Shown: piece by piece, positions 7,573 to 16,612 of the stretch
How positions within the stretch are numbered: the first letter of the stretch is position 1
How the letters are laid out: each line of letters starts with the position of its first letter
DNA from: Bacteroidia bacterium
Lineage (GTDB): Bacteria; Bacteroidota; Bacteroidia; Chitinophagales; Chitinophagaceae
Reading direction: 5' to 3'
DNA length: 64,000 nucleotides
Assembly (NCBI GenBank): GCA_030427635.1
Contig: JAUIBA010000004.1
Coordinates: 1-64,000, forward strand
The notes under the pieces: model-generated
What the model was told of the DNA's origin: nothing
The model's database searches: none
What the model saw: the letters and a program-made list of their open reading frames with translations, nothing else
Program-made: the position numbers and the translations under genes

Positions 7573-9751
7573 AAAGATGCTGATAATATCGCTGGTACTG
7601 ATACCGGCTATGAGCCGCGCCCAGAAGGACACGGTGCAGCATCTTAATGCCGTAGAGGTACGTGACCACCGCTCAGGCGACTTCAGAAGCATGAACCAGG
7701 TGGAAGGCATGAAGCTTACCGCCGGCAAGAAAACAGAGCTTATCAATGTAGCACAGCTTACTGTCAATAAATCTACCAATAATGCACGTCAGGTATTTGC
7801 CAAAGTATCCGGACTGAACATTTTTGAAAATGATGGCTCCGGGCTGCAGTTGAGCATAGGTGGCCGGGGACTTGACCCCAACCGTACATCAAACTTCAAT
7901 GTACGGCAAAACGGATATGATATCAGTGCCGATGCACTGGGATATCCTGAAAGCTACTATACCCCACCTACTGAAGCCCTCAAGAAGATAGAAGTTATAA
8001 AGGGTGCAGCCAGCCTGCAATATGGTACTCAGTTCGGCGGACTGCTGAATTTTGAGATGAAACAGCCCGACGACCAGAAAGATAAGCTCACCATAGAAAG
8101 CAGACAAACAATAGGTTCATGGGGTTATTTCGGCTCATACAACAGTATAGCAGGGCATGCAGGCAAGCTCAGTTATCTGGCCTATATACAATATAAACGT
8201 GGCAATGGCTGGCGCCCCAACAGTGGCTTTGAAGCAGTGAATGCCTATGCAGATATGCACCTGCACCTGAATGAAAAGCATATGCTGGGGCTGGAGCTTA
8301 CACACCTTAATTATATGTCGCAGCAGCCGGGCGGCCTTACCGACGACATGTTTGCTAAAGACCCCAGACAAAGCAACCGTGAGCGCAACTGGTTTTCTGT
8401 AAACTGGAACCTGGCAGATCTGGAATGGGATTTTCGTATTTCTGACCGTACACGCTGGCAGACACGCGCTTCTGGGCTGTATGCCAGCAGAGATGCAATA
8501 GGCTACCGCCCCAACAGGCCATCGCAGCCTGACAATGGCGACCCAAGAGACCTGCTGAAAGGCGTGTTCAGGAACGGTACTCTGGAGTCCCGGCTGATGC
8601 ATCGCTACACTGCGGGAAAACAGCAGAATACTCTGCTGGCAGGCATACGCACCTACTATGGTCATAGCTCCTCACAGCAGGGTTATGTAAATACAGGTAG
8701 TGGTGCCAACTTCAACTTCCCGGCCGAAAACACAAACCTGATGTCGGACTATGTGTTCCCAAATCTGAATTTTGCAGCATTTGCAGAGCATATATTCAGG
8801 TTATCTGACAGACTGAACATAACGCCGGGTATACGGGCAGAATATATAAAAACACAGACCGACGGATACTATCGCTATACAGAAACTGACCTGGCAGGCA
8901 ATGCCATTGTAGACTCACTGATTAATGAACAAAGAAACCTGCCACGCACTTTTGTACTGGGAGGTATAGGTGCTGGCTACAAACTCACATCAGACCTGGA
9001 GCTTTACGGCAATGTGTCTCAGAACTACCGCTCTGTCACGTTCTCTGATATCCGTACTATGAATCCGTCATTTCAGATAGACCCTGAAATAAAGGATGAA
9101 CGGGGCTGGAGTGCCGATATGGGTGCTCGGGGTAATGTGAAAAATGTGCTCAGATTTGATGCCAATCTGTTTTTCCTGTACTATGGCAATCGTATAGGCG
9201 AATATTTCTACAAAACTGCCAACTATACAGTGATACGCAGGCGGGGTAACATAGGTGTAGCCAACATTTATGGTCTGGAATCATTCATGGAGCTGAATAC
9301 GCTGAAGTTGGCAGGCTATGCCGGCGAAGACTGGAAGCTCAACCTCTATTCCAATTTTGCCCTTACTCAGGCATACTACACCCAAAGCCCTATAGCCGAT
9401 GTGAAAGGAAAACGTGTAGAATACGTACCGCTCATCAATCTGCGTACAGGCATACAGGCTGGGTATAAAAACTATCGGTTATCTGTACAAATGAGCAAAC
9501 TGAGTGAGCAGTTTTCTGATGCTACCAATGCATCCAATGGTGGCTATAGTGGTGTTAATGGTCCTATACCTGGCTATACACTTACCGATATATCAGCATC
9601 CTGGCACTGGAAGTGGCTTACACTGGAAGGTACCATTAATAATGTACTGAATGCCAGCTACTACACCCGCAGGGCTACCGGATATCCCGGCCCGGGTATC
9701 ATTCCAGGCGATGGCAGAGGCTTCTTCCTCACTGCCGGAGTACGCTTTTAG
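7562..9751 (+). CDS. TonB-dependent outer membrane receptor, FecA type
   Basis: A receptor of about 729 residues that would import a metal complex across the outer membrane with TonB energy. After a signal peptide (LVLIPAMSRAQ) comes a plug domain with RQVFAKVSGLNIFENDGSG and the ALKKIEVIKGAASLQYG block, then the beta-barrel ending in AGVRF with the expected terminal Phe. There is no carboxypeptidase-like N-terminal extension and no STN domain, so it is not a SusC protein or a signalling receptor. ATGs at 7550, 7562 and 7577 are possible; 7562 gives an 11-base overlap with the HTTM gene. The operon context suggests an iron or haem-like substrate. Confidence 0.88.
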   Translation: MDYKKMLIISLVLIPAMSRAQKDTVQHLNAVEVRDHRSGDFRSMNQVEGMKLTAGKKTELINVAQLTVNKSTNNARQVFAKVSGLNIFENDGSGLQLSIGGRGLDPNRTSNFNVRQNGYDISADALGYPESYYTPPTEALKKIEVIKGAASLQYGTQFGGLLNFEMKQPDDQKDKLTIESRQTIGSWGYFGSYNSIAGHAGKLSYLAYIQYKRGNGWRPNSGFEAVNAYADMHLHLNEKHMLGLELTHLNYMSQQPGGLTDDMFAKDPRQSNRERNWFSVNWNLADLEWDFRISDRTRWQTRASGLYASRDAIGYRPNRPSQPDNGDPRDLLKGVFRNGTLESRLMHRYTAGKQQNTLLAGIRTYYGHSSSQQGYVNTGSGANFNFPAENTNLMSDYVFPNLNFAAFAEHIFRLSDRLNITPGIRAEYIKTQTDGYYRYTETDLAGNAIVDSLINEQRNLPRTFVLGGIGAGYKLTSDLELYGNVSQNYRSVTFSDIRTMNPSFQIDPEIKDERGWSADMGARGNVKNVLRFDANLFFLYYGNRIGEYFYKTANYTVIRRRGNIGVANIYGLESFMELNTLKLAGYAGEDWKLNLYSNFALTQAYYTQSPIADVKGKRVEYVPLINLRTGIQAGYKNYRLSVQMSKLSEQFSDATNASNGGYSGVNGPIPGYTLTDISASWHWKWLTLEGTINNVLNASYYTRRATGYPGPGIIPGDGRGFFLTAGVRF

Positions 9752-9826
9752 CAATACCCATTACAGTATTTTATGGCTACAGCCTGAGGTTTAGTTATAT
9801 TTACATCCTAATTCGCCCTTCCTGAT

Positions 9827-11161
9827 ATGAAGTCAAATAAAGCGTTATGGATACTAATTATTGCAGCACTTGCTATAGTTATAGCAATTGCTATTATTCG
9901 CAGAAACAGCAACATTGGTACTAAAGTTGCCGTTGAGCAGGCAGCCCGCCATACTATTACAGAGACGGTGAGCGCCAGTGGCAAGATATATCCCGAAACG
10001 GAAGTAAAGATTGCACCAGAAGTGAGTGGTGAAATCACAGAGCTGAATATAGAAGAAGGAGACAGTGTACAGAAAGGCGATGTACTGGTAAAAATCAATG
10101 CTGCTATTTACAACTCTCTGGTAAATCAGGCCTCTGCTACCGTAGCACAGTCCCGTGCCGGTGCCGATAACTCTCAGGAAATGATAGCACAGAGCCAGTC
10201 GCAGTATGAGCTGGCCCTTGCCACACACAACCGTAACAAAAAGCTGTACGCTCAGAAAGTGATTTCTCAGCTGGAATATGAGCAGGGAGAAGCCAACTTT
10301 AAATCAGCCAAAGCCTCACTGGAAGCTGCAAGAGCATCGGCTAACGGTGGCAGGTATAATGTAGACGTAGCAATGGCAGGCCTGAGCCAGGCACGTGAAA
10401 ACCTGCAGCGTACCACTATTATAGCGCCGGTAACAGGCGTAGTATCGCAGCTGAACGTAAAAAAGGGCGAGCGTGTGGTAGGTACCGCTCAGATGGCAGG
10501 TACTGAAATGCTGACGATAGCTGATATGAGCCGTATGGAAGTACGTGTGGATGTGAGCGAAACAGACATATCAAAGGTAAAAATTGGTGATACCACTATT
10601 ATTGAAGCAGATGCATACCGCAGCCGTAAGTTCAAAGGTATAGTATCCCGCATAGCGGTAAGCAGTGCCAAAACCTCTCTTACATCGGGCAGCAACAGCA
10701 GCGACCAGGTTACCAATTATACGGTACATGTAGCCATATTGCCTGATAGCTATGCCGACCTTACCGCTAAAATGGCTAAGGGAAAATACCCTTTCAAACC
10801 GGGCATGTCGGCATCGGTAGAAATACAGACCAACCGTCAGGACAATATCCTGTCAGTACCTGTAAACGCTGTAACTACAAGAGACTGGCCCGACAGTATG
10901 AAGAAAAGAGACGACCTGAATGACATTACCAGCGAGATAAGGCAGGTGGTGTTTGTTTATGACAAGAAAAACCAGGAAGTGAAACTGCGTGATGTAAAAA
11001 CCGGCCTGCAGGACAATCGCTATCTGGAAATCACATCAGGCCTGCAGGAAAACGAGGAAGTAGTAAGTGCACCTTATGGCGCTATAGCCCGCATCCTTAA
11101 AGACAAGAGTAAAGTAAATGTAGTAGACAAGGATAAGCTGTTTGAAAAGAAAGAAGAATAA
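9827..11161 (+). CDS. Periplasmic adaptor (MacA/HlyD-type) of an efflux system
   Basis: A 444-residue membrane-fusion protein: one N-terminal membrane helix (about 6-24), a lipoyl-like half motif (VSGEITELNIEEGDSVQKGDVL), a coiled-coil hairpin (about 100-190), the second half motif (IIAPVTGVVSQLNVKKGERVVG), then beta-barrel and membrane-proximal domains with KPGMSASVEIQT. It matches MacA-type adaptors that link ABC transporters to TolC. No MacB or TolC gene is adjacent; the strong bidirectional terminator behind it shows the gene stands alone, so partners must lie elsewhere. Confidence 0.85.
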   Translation: MKSNKALWILIIAALAIVIAIAIIRRNSNIGTKVAVEQAARHTITETVSASGKIYPETEVKIAPEVSGEITELNIEEGDSVQKGDVLVKINAAIYNSLVNQASATVAQSRAGADNSQEMIAQSQSQYELALATHNRNKKLYAQKVISQLEYEQGEANFKSAKASLEAARASANGGRYNVDVAMAGLSQARENLQRTTIIAPVTGVVSQLNVKKGERVVGTAQMAGTEMLTIADMSRMEVRVDVSETDISKVKIGDTTIIEADAYRSRKFKGIVSRIAVSSAKTSLTSGSNSSDQVTNYTVHVAILPDSYADLTAKMAKGKYPFKPGMSASVEIQTNRQDNILSVPVNAVTTRDWPDSMKKRDDLNDITSEIRQVVFVYDKKNQEVKLRDVKTGLQDNRYLEITSGLQENEEVVSAPYGAIARILKDKSKVNVVDKDKLFEKKEE

Positions 11162-11181
11162 AGCCGGAAACGGTATATCTC

Positions 11182-11228
11182 ATAACAAAACTGCCTGCTG
11201 TTACAGAAACAGCAGGCAGTTTTGTTAT
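11182..11228. terminator. Bidirectional terminator between the MacA-type gene and dapD
   Basis: A perfect 21-bp stem (11182-11202 with 11208-11228) around a 5-base loop. A/T runs at both ends let it serve the converging genes on either side. Confidence 0.85.
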
Positions 11229-11246
11229 TGCGGGTGTGTATATAAG

Positions 11247-12056
11247 CTATACAGCTACATTAAACTCTCTTAAGGCATCATTCAGACTCGTTTTCAGGTC
11301 GGTAGATGGCTTACGCGTGCCTATTATCAGCGCACAGTTTACCTGATAGTCGCCGGCAGGAAACTTCTTCGTATAGCTGCCGGGTATTACCACACTACGT
11401 GCCGGTATCCTGCCCTTCAGTTCCACAGGCTCACTGCCACTTACATCTATTATTTTGGTAGACTGCGTCAGCACTACATTAGCGCCCAGTACTGCCTCCT
11501 GCTCTACAATAACGCCTTCCACCACTATGCAGCGGGAACCTATAAAGCAGCCATCTTCAATGATAACAGGTGATGCCTGCAGTGGCTCCAGCACACCGCC
11601 TATACCTACCCCACCACTCAGATGCACTCCCTTACCTATCTGTGCGCAGGAGCCTACAGTAGCCCATGTATCTACCATGGTACCCTCATCTACATACGCG
11701 CCTATATTTACATAGGAAGGCATGAGAATGACATTACGCCCTATAAAAGCACCATAACGCGCTACTGCATGAGGCACTGCCCTTACACCCAGTGAGGCAT
11801 AATCGCTTTTCAGCTTCATTTTGTCATAAAACTCGAAAGGTGGCAGCTCCCATGTCTGCATCTCCTGAATACCGAAGTACATAAGAATGGCTTTTTTCAC
11901 CCACTCCTGTGTTTCCCAGCCGTTTTCTTTTTTCACCGCTACTCTCAGCCGGCCCTTATCCACTTCTTCCAGTACCTCGCGCACGGCATCGGCATACCGC
12001 GCATCCTTCAGCAGCTCCCGCTGCGCAAATGCTGATTCTATTAACTCCTGCAACAT
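11247..12056 (-). CDS. dapD: 2,3,4,5-tetrahydropyridine-2,6-dicarboxylate N-succinyltransferase
   Basis: Catalyses the succinyl-CoA-dependent step of the succinylase branch of diaminopimelate and lysine synthesis. The 269-residue protein has the N-terminal helical domain, then a left-handed beta-helix of hexapeptide repeats (about 105-215, for example GAFIGRNVILMPSYVNIGAYVD) and the segment MVDTWATVGSCAQIGKGVHLSGGVGIGGVLEPL, which is diagnostic for DapD. Length is typical. It lies 37 bases behind a small lipoprotein gene on the same strand and may be co-transcribed. lysA, the last step of the pathway, is at 25755 in this window. Confidence 0.95.
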   Translation of the reverse strand: MLQELIESAFAQRELLKDARYADAVREVLEEVDKGRLRVAVKKENGWETQEWVKKAILMYFGIQEMQTWELPPFEFYDKMKLKSDYASLGVRAVPHAVARYGAFIGRNVILMPSYVNIGAYVDEGTMVDTWATVGSCAQIGKGVHLSGGVGIGGVLEPLQASPVIIEDGCFIGSRCIVVEGVIVEQEAVLGANVVLTQSTKIIDVSGSEPVELKGRIPARSVVIPGSYTKKFPAGDYQVNCALIIGTRKPSTDLKTSLNDALREFNVAV

Positions 12057-12093
12057 CGTTTTATATTATTAATTATTACTACTCTGTTCCCAT

Positions 12094-12645
12094 TTATCTG
12101 AGGAATGCATCTTTAAGAAATGCAACCTTCTGCTCTGCACTCATTTTTCTTGTTTTAAGTGTAAGGCTACGATACACACATTCGTTACAGCTGCAATCTT
12201 TAAGACCGAAAAGAGAATACTGGTCTATTCCATCTACATGCGACTTCCATATCATATACCTGGCGGCCTCATCTTCTATTACTATTTCGGGCGTAGCTCC
12301 CTGCATACTCATATACTGCTGCTCCAGCTCATAAAAACGTTTTACTACAGCATAGCCTTCCAGCCCCTGCTTTCCAAAAGGCAGACTTTTACAGTCAGCA
12401 ACCGATACCACCAGTGTACTCGTATCTGCCCGGTAAAAATACTGGTTGTGGCTTGTCTTGTTATAGCGTCCTCCATCCCAGTGGCCGGTAAAGCTGATGC
12501 TCCCCCAGGGCTCCACAGTATATGTAGTTCTGTTGGTCAATGAATCATATACACCTCCTTTACCTCCCGGTGCAGAACGGTGAAAACATCCGCTCACAAC
12601 AATACCAAGCGCAAAAAAGAGCACAATAGCACTAATCTTCTTCAT
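12094..12645 (-). CDS. Small lipoprotein of unknown function
   Basis: About 183 residues if started at the ATG at 12645, which places MKKISAIVLFFALGIVVSGC at the N-terminus with a clear lipobox (VSGC). A longer reading to 12672 adds nine residues that do not fit a signal peptide. The mature protein has a Cys-containing segment (KDCSCNECVYR) near the C-terminus and no domain I recognise. It sits between the antiporter gene (37 bases upstream) and dapD (37 bases downstream) on the same strand, compatible with one operon. Confidence 0.75.
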   Translation of the reverse strand: MKKISAIVLFFALGIVVSGCFHRSAPGGKGGVYDSLTNRTTYTVEPWGSISFTGHWDGGRYNKTSHNQYFYRADTSTLVVSVADCKSLPFGKQGLEGYAVVKRFYELEQQYMSMQGATPEIVIEDEAARYMIWKSHVDGIDQYSLFGLKDCSCNECVYRSLTLKTRKMSAEQKVAFLKDAFLR

Positions 12646-12682
12646 AACACATGTCATTTTTATAAAATTCATATTCAGAGGG

Positions 12683-14926
12683 CTAATTTACAGGTGATGT
12701 CACCATTTTTTCAAAAACTTTTATTCTTCGGGCATTACCTACTATCCACAGCAGGTCGCCGGCAGTAAGTATAACTGATGATTCCGGATTAAGAATGCGC
12801 TGCCCGTCCCGCTCTATGCCTACTATCAGCCCCTTGGTACGCTCCCGTATTTCAGACTCCTTTATACTTTTCCCCGCTATTACCATGCCCTCCTGTACCT
12901 CCATTCTCTGCAAGGTAAGCTCATCTTCCGCACTTGATCTCCGTGCTTTAGACAGACTGCTCTCCTCCAGATGATGCCGGAAAGCAGTCATCTGGTCATC
13001 GGTGCCTATTACATATAGAACATCTTCCGGATAGATGCGTTCCTGCCTGTCGGGCGCCTGAATAGTAAACGTGCCTCGTTTTATCATGGCCACATTTACG
13101 CCAAAACGCTCTCTGAACATCAGATCAATGAGCGGCTGTCCTATCCCTTTAAATTCTGGCGAAACTGTGAAACGGGTAATGTGTGCATCCCATGGCGTTA
13201 GATGTTCCCCCGACTCCCTCCGGTCCAGCTGCTCTTTCTCATTCAGGTTTGACATAAACCGCCGCTCGGCCCATGAGTGCACCAGCTGAAGTCTGCGATA
13301 ATTGAATACCAGCGCCATAATAAGTACCCCCAGCAAAAGTAATGCCCACGAATAGGATACTATATTATGTATCAGGAAGCCTGTAATGACAAATGCGATA
13401 AAGAGGCGGAACAGCTGCAGCACTATCATAGGCCCCCGGTAATAGCGGTTAGTCCAGAGCCGCTCCGCTACCACGGGCTGTATTTTCCTTATTGCCAGCG
13501 CCCACAATAAAGGAGCAATAAGTAATAGCGTCACAAATGCCGTAGCCAGACGAATGACAGGTGTCTCCTGGTCTACCACCAGCAGCGGCAGCACTATTTT
13601 TGACACTACCAGCACCACACCTACCACCAGTATGGTATGTATGCTTATCTGTATCAGATAGGAAGTTATGTACCGGTTCCAGTCGCTGGTGGGGCGGGCT
13701 TTCTGCCCGTCATGGCTGTACTTATCTATAGCGCCTACCCATGCAGCCGGCAGCCGCGCATTTAAAAACCGGTATAATGGCCCTGCCACTTTTATCATAT
13801 AGGGAGTAGTAAACGTGGTGATGGCCGACACTGCCACGGCTATAGGATACAGATGGCCACTGGTAAGCTTTAACCCCATACCCATGGTAGCTATGATAAA
13901 TGAAAACTCTCCTATCTGCGAAAGACTCATACCTGCCTCTACCGAAACCTTGAACGACTGCCGGGACAATATTGCCCCCACCATAGAGCTGAGCGGCATA
14001 ACAATAAGTACGGCCGATGTGATTAGTAATATCTCTTTCCAGTATAAAGGCAGTATATGTGGGTCTATCATCATACCTACCGACACAAAAAAGACAGCTC
14101 CGAACATTTCCTTTACCGGCACCGTGAGATGCTCAATTTTTCCTCCCAGCGGTGTCTCTGCCAGAATAGCCCCCATAATAAAAGCTCCTAATGCAGGAGA
14201 GAATCCGGCACTCGTAGCCAGCACTACCATCAGGAAACAGAGTGCCAGCGAGGATACCAGAAGCATCTCATTGTTCATAAACCTGCCGGCTTTGCGCAGC
14301 AGGCTGGGCAGGAAGAAAATGCCGGATACGAACCAGAGTACCAGAAAAAACACCAGTTTCCCTATAGGAAATAAAATATCAGAGCCGGAAAGCCGGGTGC
14401 TGGCAGCTACTGTAGGCAGCAATACCAGCATAAGGATAGCTGCCAGATCCTGTACTATCAGTACACCAAAAACAAGGTCGGCAAACTTCTTTTCCTTTAC
14501 CCCCCGCTCCTCAAATGCTCTTATTATAATAGTGGTAGAGGAAATAGATAACATAGCCCCAAGGAAAATGCAATCTGTTGTACCCCACCCCATGATACGA
14601 CCTATTCCAAATCCGCACAGGAGCATAGCGCCTATTTCCGCCACAGCGGTTACAGAAGCGGTGCCACCTACTTTTATCAGCTTTTTGAAACTGAACTCCA
14701 GCCCCAGACAAAATAGTAGCACAATCACCCCTATCTGTGCCCATACCTCTACACTCTCCCGGTCTGCTACGCTGGGAAAGAGTGGGAAGTGTGGCCCTAC
14801 CATGATGCCCGCCAGAATGTAACCCAGAACAGCAGGCTGTTTTAGCCTGCGAAACAGCAATGTAGCAACTGCCGCTGCACCCATCACAAGGGCAAGGTCT
14901 GATATTAGCGGAGGTAAATGTGACAA
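12683..14926 (-). CDS. CPA2-family cation:proton antiporter with two C-terminal RCK_C domains
   Basis: A 747-residue inner membrane protein. Residues 1-390 form the Na+/H+ exchanger domain with many membrane helices (FCLGLEFSFKKL; LSLSQIGEFSFI-like segment). A second set of hydrophobic segments (about 415-555) follows, then two TrkA-C/RCK_C domains (about 585-655 and 670-740) that usually bind regulatory ligands. No NAD-binding TrkA-N domain is seen between membrane part and RCK_C domains, unlike KefB/KefC. The start is a TTG at 14926, because no ATG precedes the first helix; a TATCTTTA -7-like element (14954-14961) fits that choice. Likely role: K+ or Na+ export coupled to protons. Confidence 0.85.
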   Translation of the reverse strand: MSHLPPLISDLALVMGAAAVATLLFRRLKQPAVLGYILAGIMVGPHFPLFPSVADRESVEVWAQIGVIVLLFCLGLEFSFKKLIKVGGTASVTAVAEIGAMLLCGFGIGRIMGWGTTDCIFLGAMLSISSTTIIIRAFEERGVKEKKFADLVFGVLIVQDLAAILMLVLLPTVAASTRLSGSDILFPIGKLVFFLVLWFVSGIFFLPSLLRKAGRFMNNEMLLVSSLALCFLMVVLATSAGFSPALGAFIMGAILAETPLGGKIEHLTVPVKEMFGAVFFVSVGMMIDPHILPLYWKEILLITSAVLIVMPLSSMVGAILSRQSFKVSVEAGMSLSQIGEFSFIIATMGMGLKLTSGHLYPIAVAVSAITTFTTPYMIKVAGPLYRFLNARLPAAWVGAIDKYSHDGQKARPTSDWNRYITSYLIQISIHTILVVGVVLVVSKIVLPLLVVDQETPVIRLATAFVTLLLIAPLLWALAIRKIQPVVAERLWTNRYYRGPMIVLQLFRLFIAFVITGFLIHNIVSYSWALLLLGVLIMALVFNYRRLQLVHSWAERRFMSNLNEKEQLDRRESGEHLTPWDAHITRFTVSPEFKGIGQPLIDLMFRERFGVNVAMIKRGTFTIQAPDRQERIYPEDVLYVIGTDDQMTAFRHHLEESSLSKARRSSAEDELTLQRMEVQEGMVIAGKSIKESEIRERTKGLIVGIERDGQRILNPESSVILTAGDLLWIVGNARRIKVFEKMVTSPVN

Positions 14927-14961
14927 AAAAGAATAAATTATTGCTGGTGGCTCTAAAGATA

Positions 14962-15371
14962 ATGTAAGACCATAAAATCCGCCAGAGAATAGTATGTTAA
15001 AACATAATTGCGCCGCTTTTCAGTTTCTTTGTGTCTGTGCACTCGTAACAATATTGAAATATTAGCCTACAAAAAATAATATATCAAAAAACAGATGCGA
15101 CACAACAGGTAAATCAGATGTGCCTGAAATGCCCGATGGAGGTACAATTGAAAGGAATCATTATTTTTTCATTTTTATTCATAGATGGGTTGGCAAGTAA
15201 ATTAAATTTGTTAAATTTGCCCCCATGTAGGCTCTTTTCGGGAATTGTATGTTCAATTCGTGTGGAAATATTTTTTGTAAAAAAATGTGAGAAAATTGCT
15301 CATATTTCCGGAATATTGCCTGAAAGTAAATTAAAACTGTAAACACATAGATATCCTTTAAAATAGTATTC
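14962..15371. other. Intergenic region with divergent promoters
   Basis: No convincing gene. The minus-strand promoter of the antiporter lies at the left edge. At 15203-15210 and 15212-15219 two adjacent TAAATTTG elements point rightward. The second has TTGG at 15190-15193 at an 18-base spacing, a likely promoter for the barrel protein gene with a leader of about 145 bases. A 74-codon open frame across this stretch is judged non-coding. Confidence 0.55.
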
Positions 15372-16469
15372 ATGGGTAAGCGAATTTTATGTTTGGTAGC
15401 TTCTGTAGCTGCACTTAGCACACAGAGTGTGTTTGCGCAGGTAAGAAGTGAGTACTTCCGCAGTTTGTCGGCCGACCTGCAGGCTAACGGTGGTATCCTC
15501 ACCCAGAAGATAACTGCTATACCTTTTTCTATTAACTATCCTGATGCTCTTAATGCAACCCAGAGCGAGATTAAATTCTCTTCCGGTCAGTCAATGGGTT
15601 ATGACTTCAGGCTTGGTTACTACTTTAACCGCAAACGTAGCCTTGGTGTAGGTATAGGTATTAACTACTATCAGCAGAAAGGTACACTGGCGCTGGATAC
15701 ATTCCATATTGAGTTCCGCTCTTCCGATGCGCTGTATCCTGTATTCCGTCAGGTAATATCTACTACACGCGGCATTAAGGAAACAATAATATCTAAAAGT
15801 CTGAATGTACCTATCCTGCTTCGCTACAAAAAAGACTTCAGCGATAAGCTGGCGCTTACTGTAGATGCAGGTATCGTGTACAATATTAAAGTACAGAACA
15901 GTTACGAAACAGATGCCCGCTTTGACTACGAAGCCATCTACAAGTTTGAGGGTAATACACCAGTGTATGACAACTCACCTGTACCTGATGCATCTTCATA
16001 CCCTGTTACAAAAGCAAACTACCTTTCTCACTTCCCTAATGGCGATGTAGTTCACTACTTCCAGGTACAGTCAGACAGTGTAGGACAGAGTGTAGGTCTT
16101 AACCTGGCGCCAAACAAAAAGTCTGGTGATGTTAAATACAAATCCGGTTCTCTGGGTTATACAGGTGAAGTTGCTATCAACTACATGGTGGTACGTAACA
16201 TATGCCTGAGAGCAGGTGTATATTATACTGCACAGTCATTTACAAACACTTCTAACAATAACGCACTGCGTCTTACCGATACAAAGTATAAAGATGCTGC
16301 AGGCGTAAGTACGGTAAACTACAACTCAATGCTGAATGAAATGCAGACAGCTAAGAGCAGTAACTACGGTATGGTACTGGGTGTAAGGGTTTACTTTAAC
16401 CGTATGGCATGGAAAGTTCCTGCCGATGACGTAAACCGCGTTACTCCTGCTAAAGGTCGCGCACACTAA
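15372..16469 (+). CDS. Outer membrane beta-barrel protein
   Basis: A 365-residue secreted protein: signal peptide ending at VFAQ (about 23), then alternating aromatic/polar strands typical of an outer membrane barrel (GYDFRLGYYFNRKRSLGVGIGINYYQQ; LNVPILLRYKKDF; GMVLGVRVYFNRMAW). It resembles the porin-like PorT/OMP_b-brl_2 group of Bacteroidota. A Cys-poor insert (about 195-265) contains charged extracellular-type sequence. It is a single gene with its own promoter region and terminator. No substrate or specific function can be assigned. Confidence 0.8.
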   Translation: MGKRILCLVASVAALSTQSVFAQVRSEYFRSLSADLQANGGILTQKITAIPFSINYPDALNATQSEIKFSSGQSMGYDFRLGYYFNRKRSLGVGIGINYYQQKGTLALDTFHIEFRSSDALYPVFRQVISTTRGIKETIISKSLNVPILLRYKKDFSDKLALTVDAGIVYNIKVQNSYETDARFDYEAIYKFEGNTPVYDNSPVPDASSYPVTKANYLSHFPNGDVVHYFQVQSDSVGQSVGLNLAPNKKSGDVKYKSGSLGYTGEVAINYMVVRNICLRAGVYYTAQSFTNTSNNNALRLTDTKYKDAAGVSTVNYNSMLNEMQTAKSSNYGMVLGVRVYFNRMAWKVPADDVNRVTPAKGRAH

Positions 16470-16492
16470 TAGTTACAAATACATTTTTTATA

Positions 16493-16522
16493 AAAACGGA
16501 CTTCCTTCGGGGAGTCCGTTTT
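16493..16522 (+). terminator. Terminator after the outer membrane barrel gene
   Basis: AAAACGGACT pairs with AGTCCGTTTT around a TTCG-containing loop, and the right arm ends in T. Confidence 0.8.
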
Positions 16523-16554
16523 GCATTACCATTATTATTACAGTATTAAGTACA

Positions 16555-16594
16555 AAAAAGGAGCGGCAATATATATATACTGCCGCTCCTTTTA
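16555..16594 (-). terminator. Terminator after rocD
   Basis: AAAAGGAGCGGCA (16556-16568) pairs perfectly with TGCCGCTCCTTTT (16581-16593); on the minus strand the stem is followed by a T-run. Confidence 0.8.
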
Positions 16595-16612
16595 TAGTTT
16601 CTGTTTATATGG

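Noticed and set aside
13815-14822. A 335-codon open frame on the plus strand
   Set aside because: It is the exact antisense shadow of the antiporter gene, with a Ser/Ile/Pro-rich artificial composition.
15118-15342. A 74-codon open frame between the antiporter and the barrel protein genes
   Set aside because: It runs over two TAAATTTG promoter elements, has low-complexity composition, and shows no start signal.
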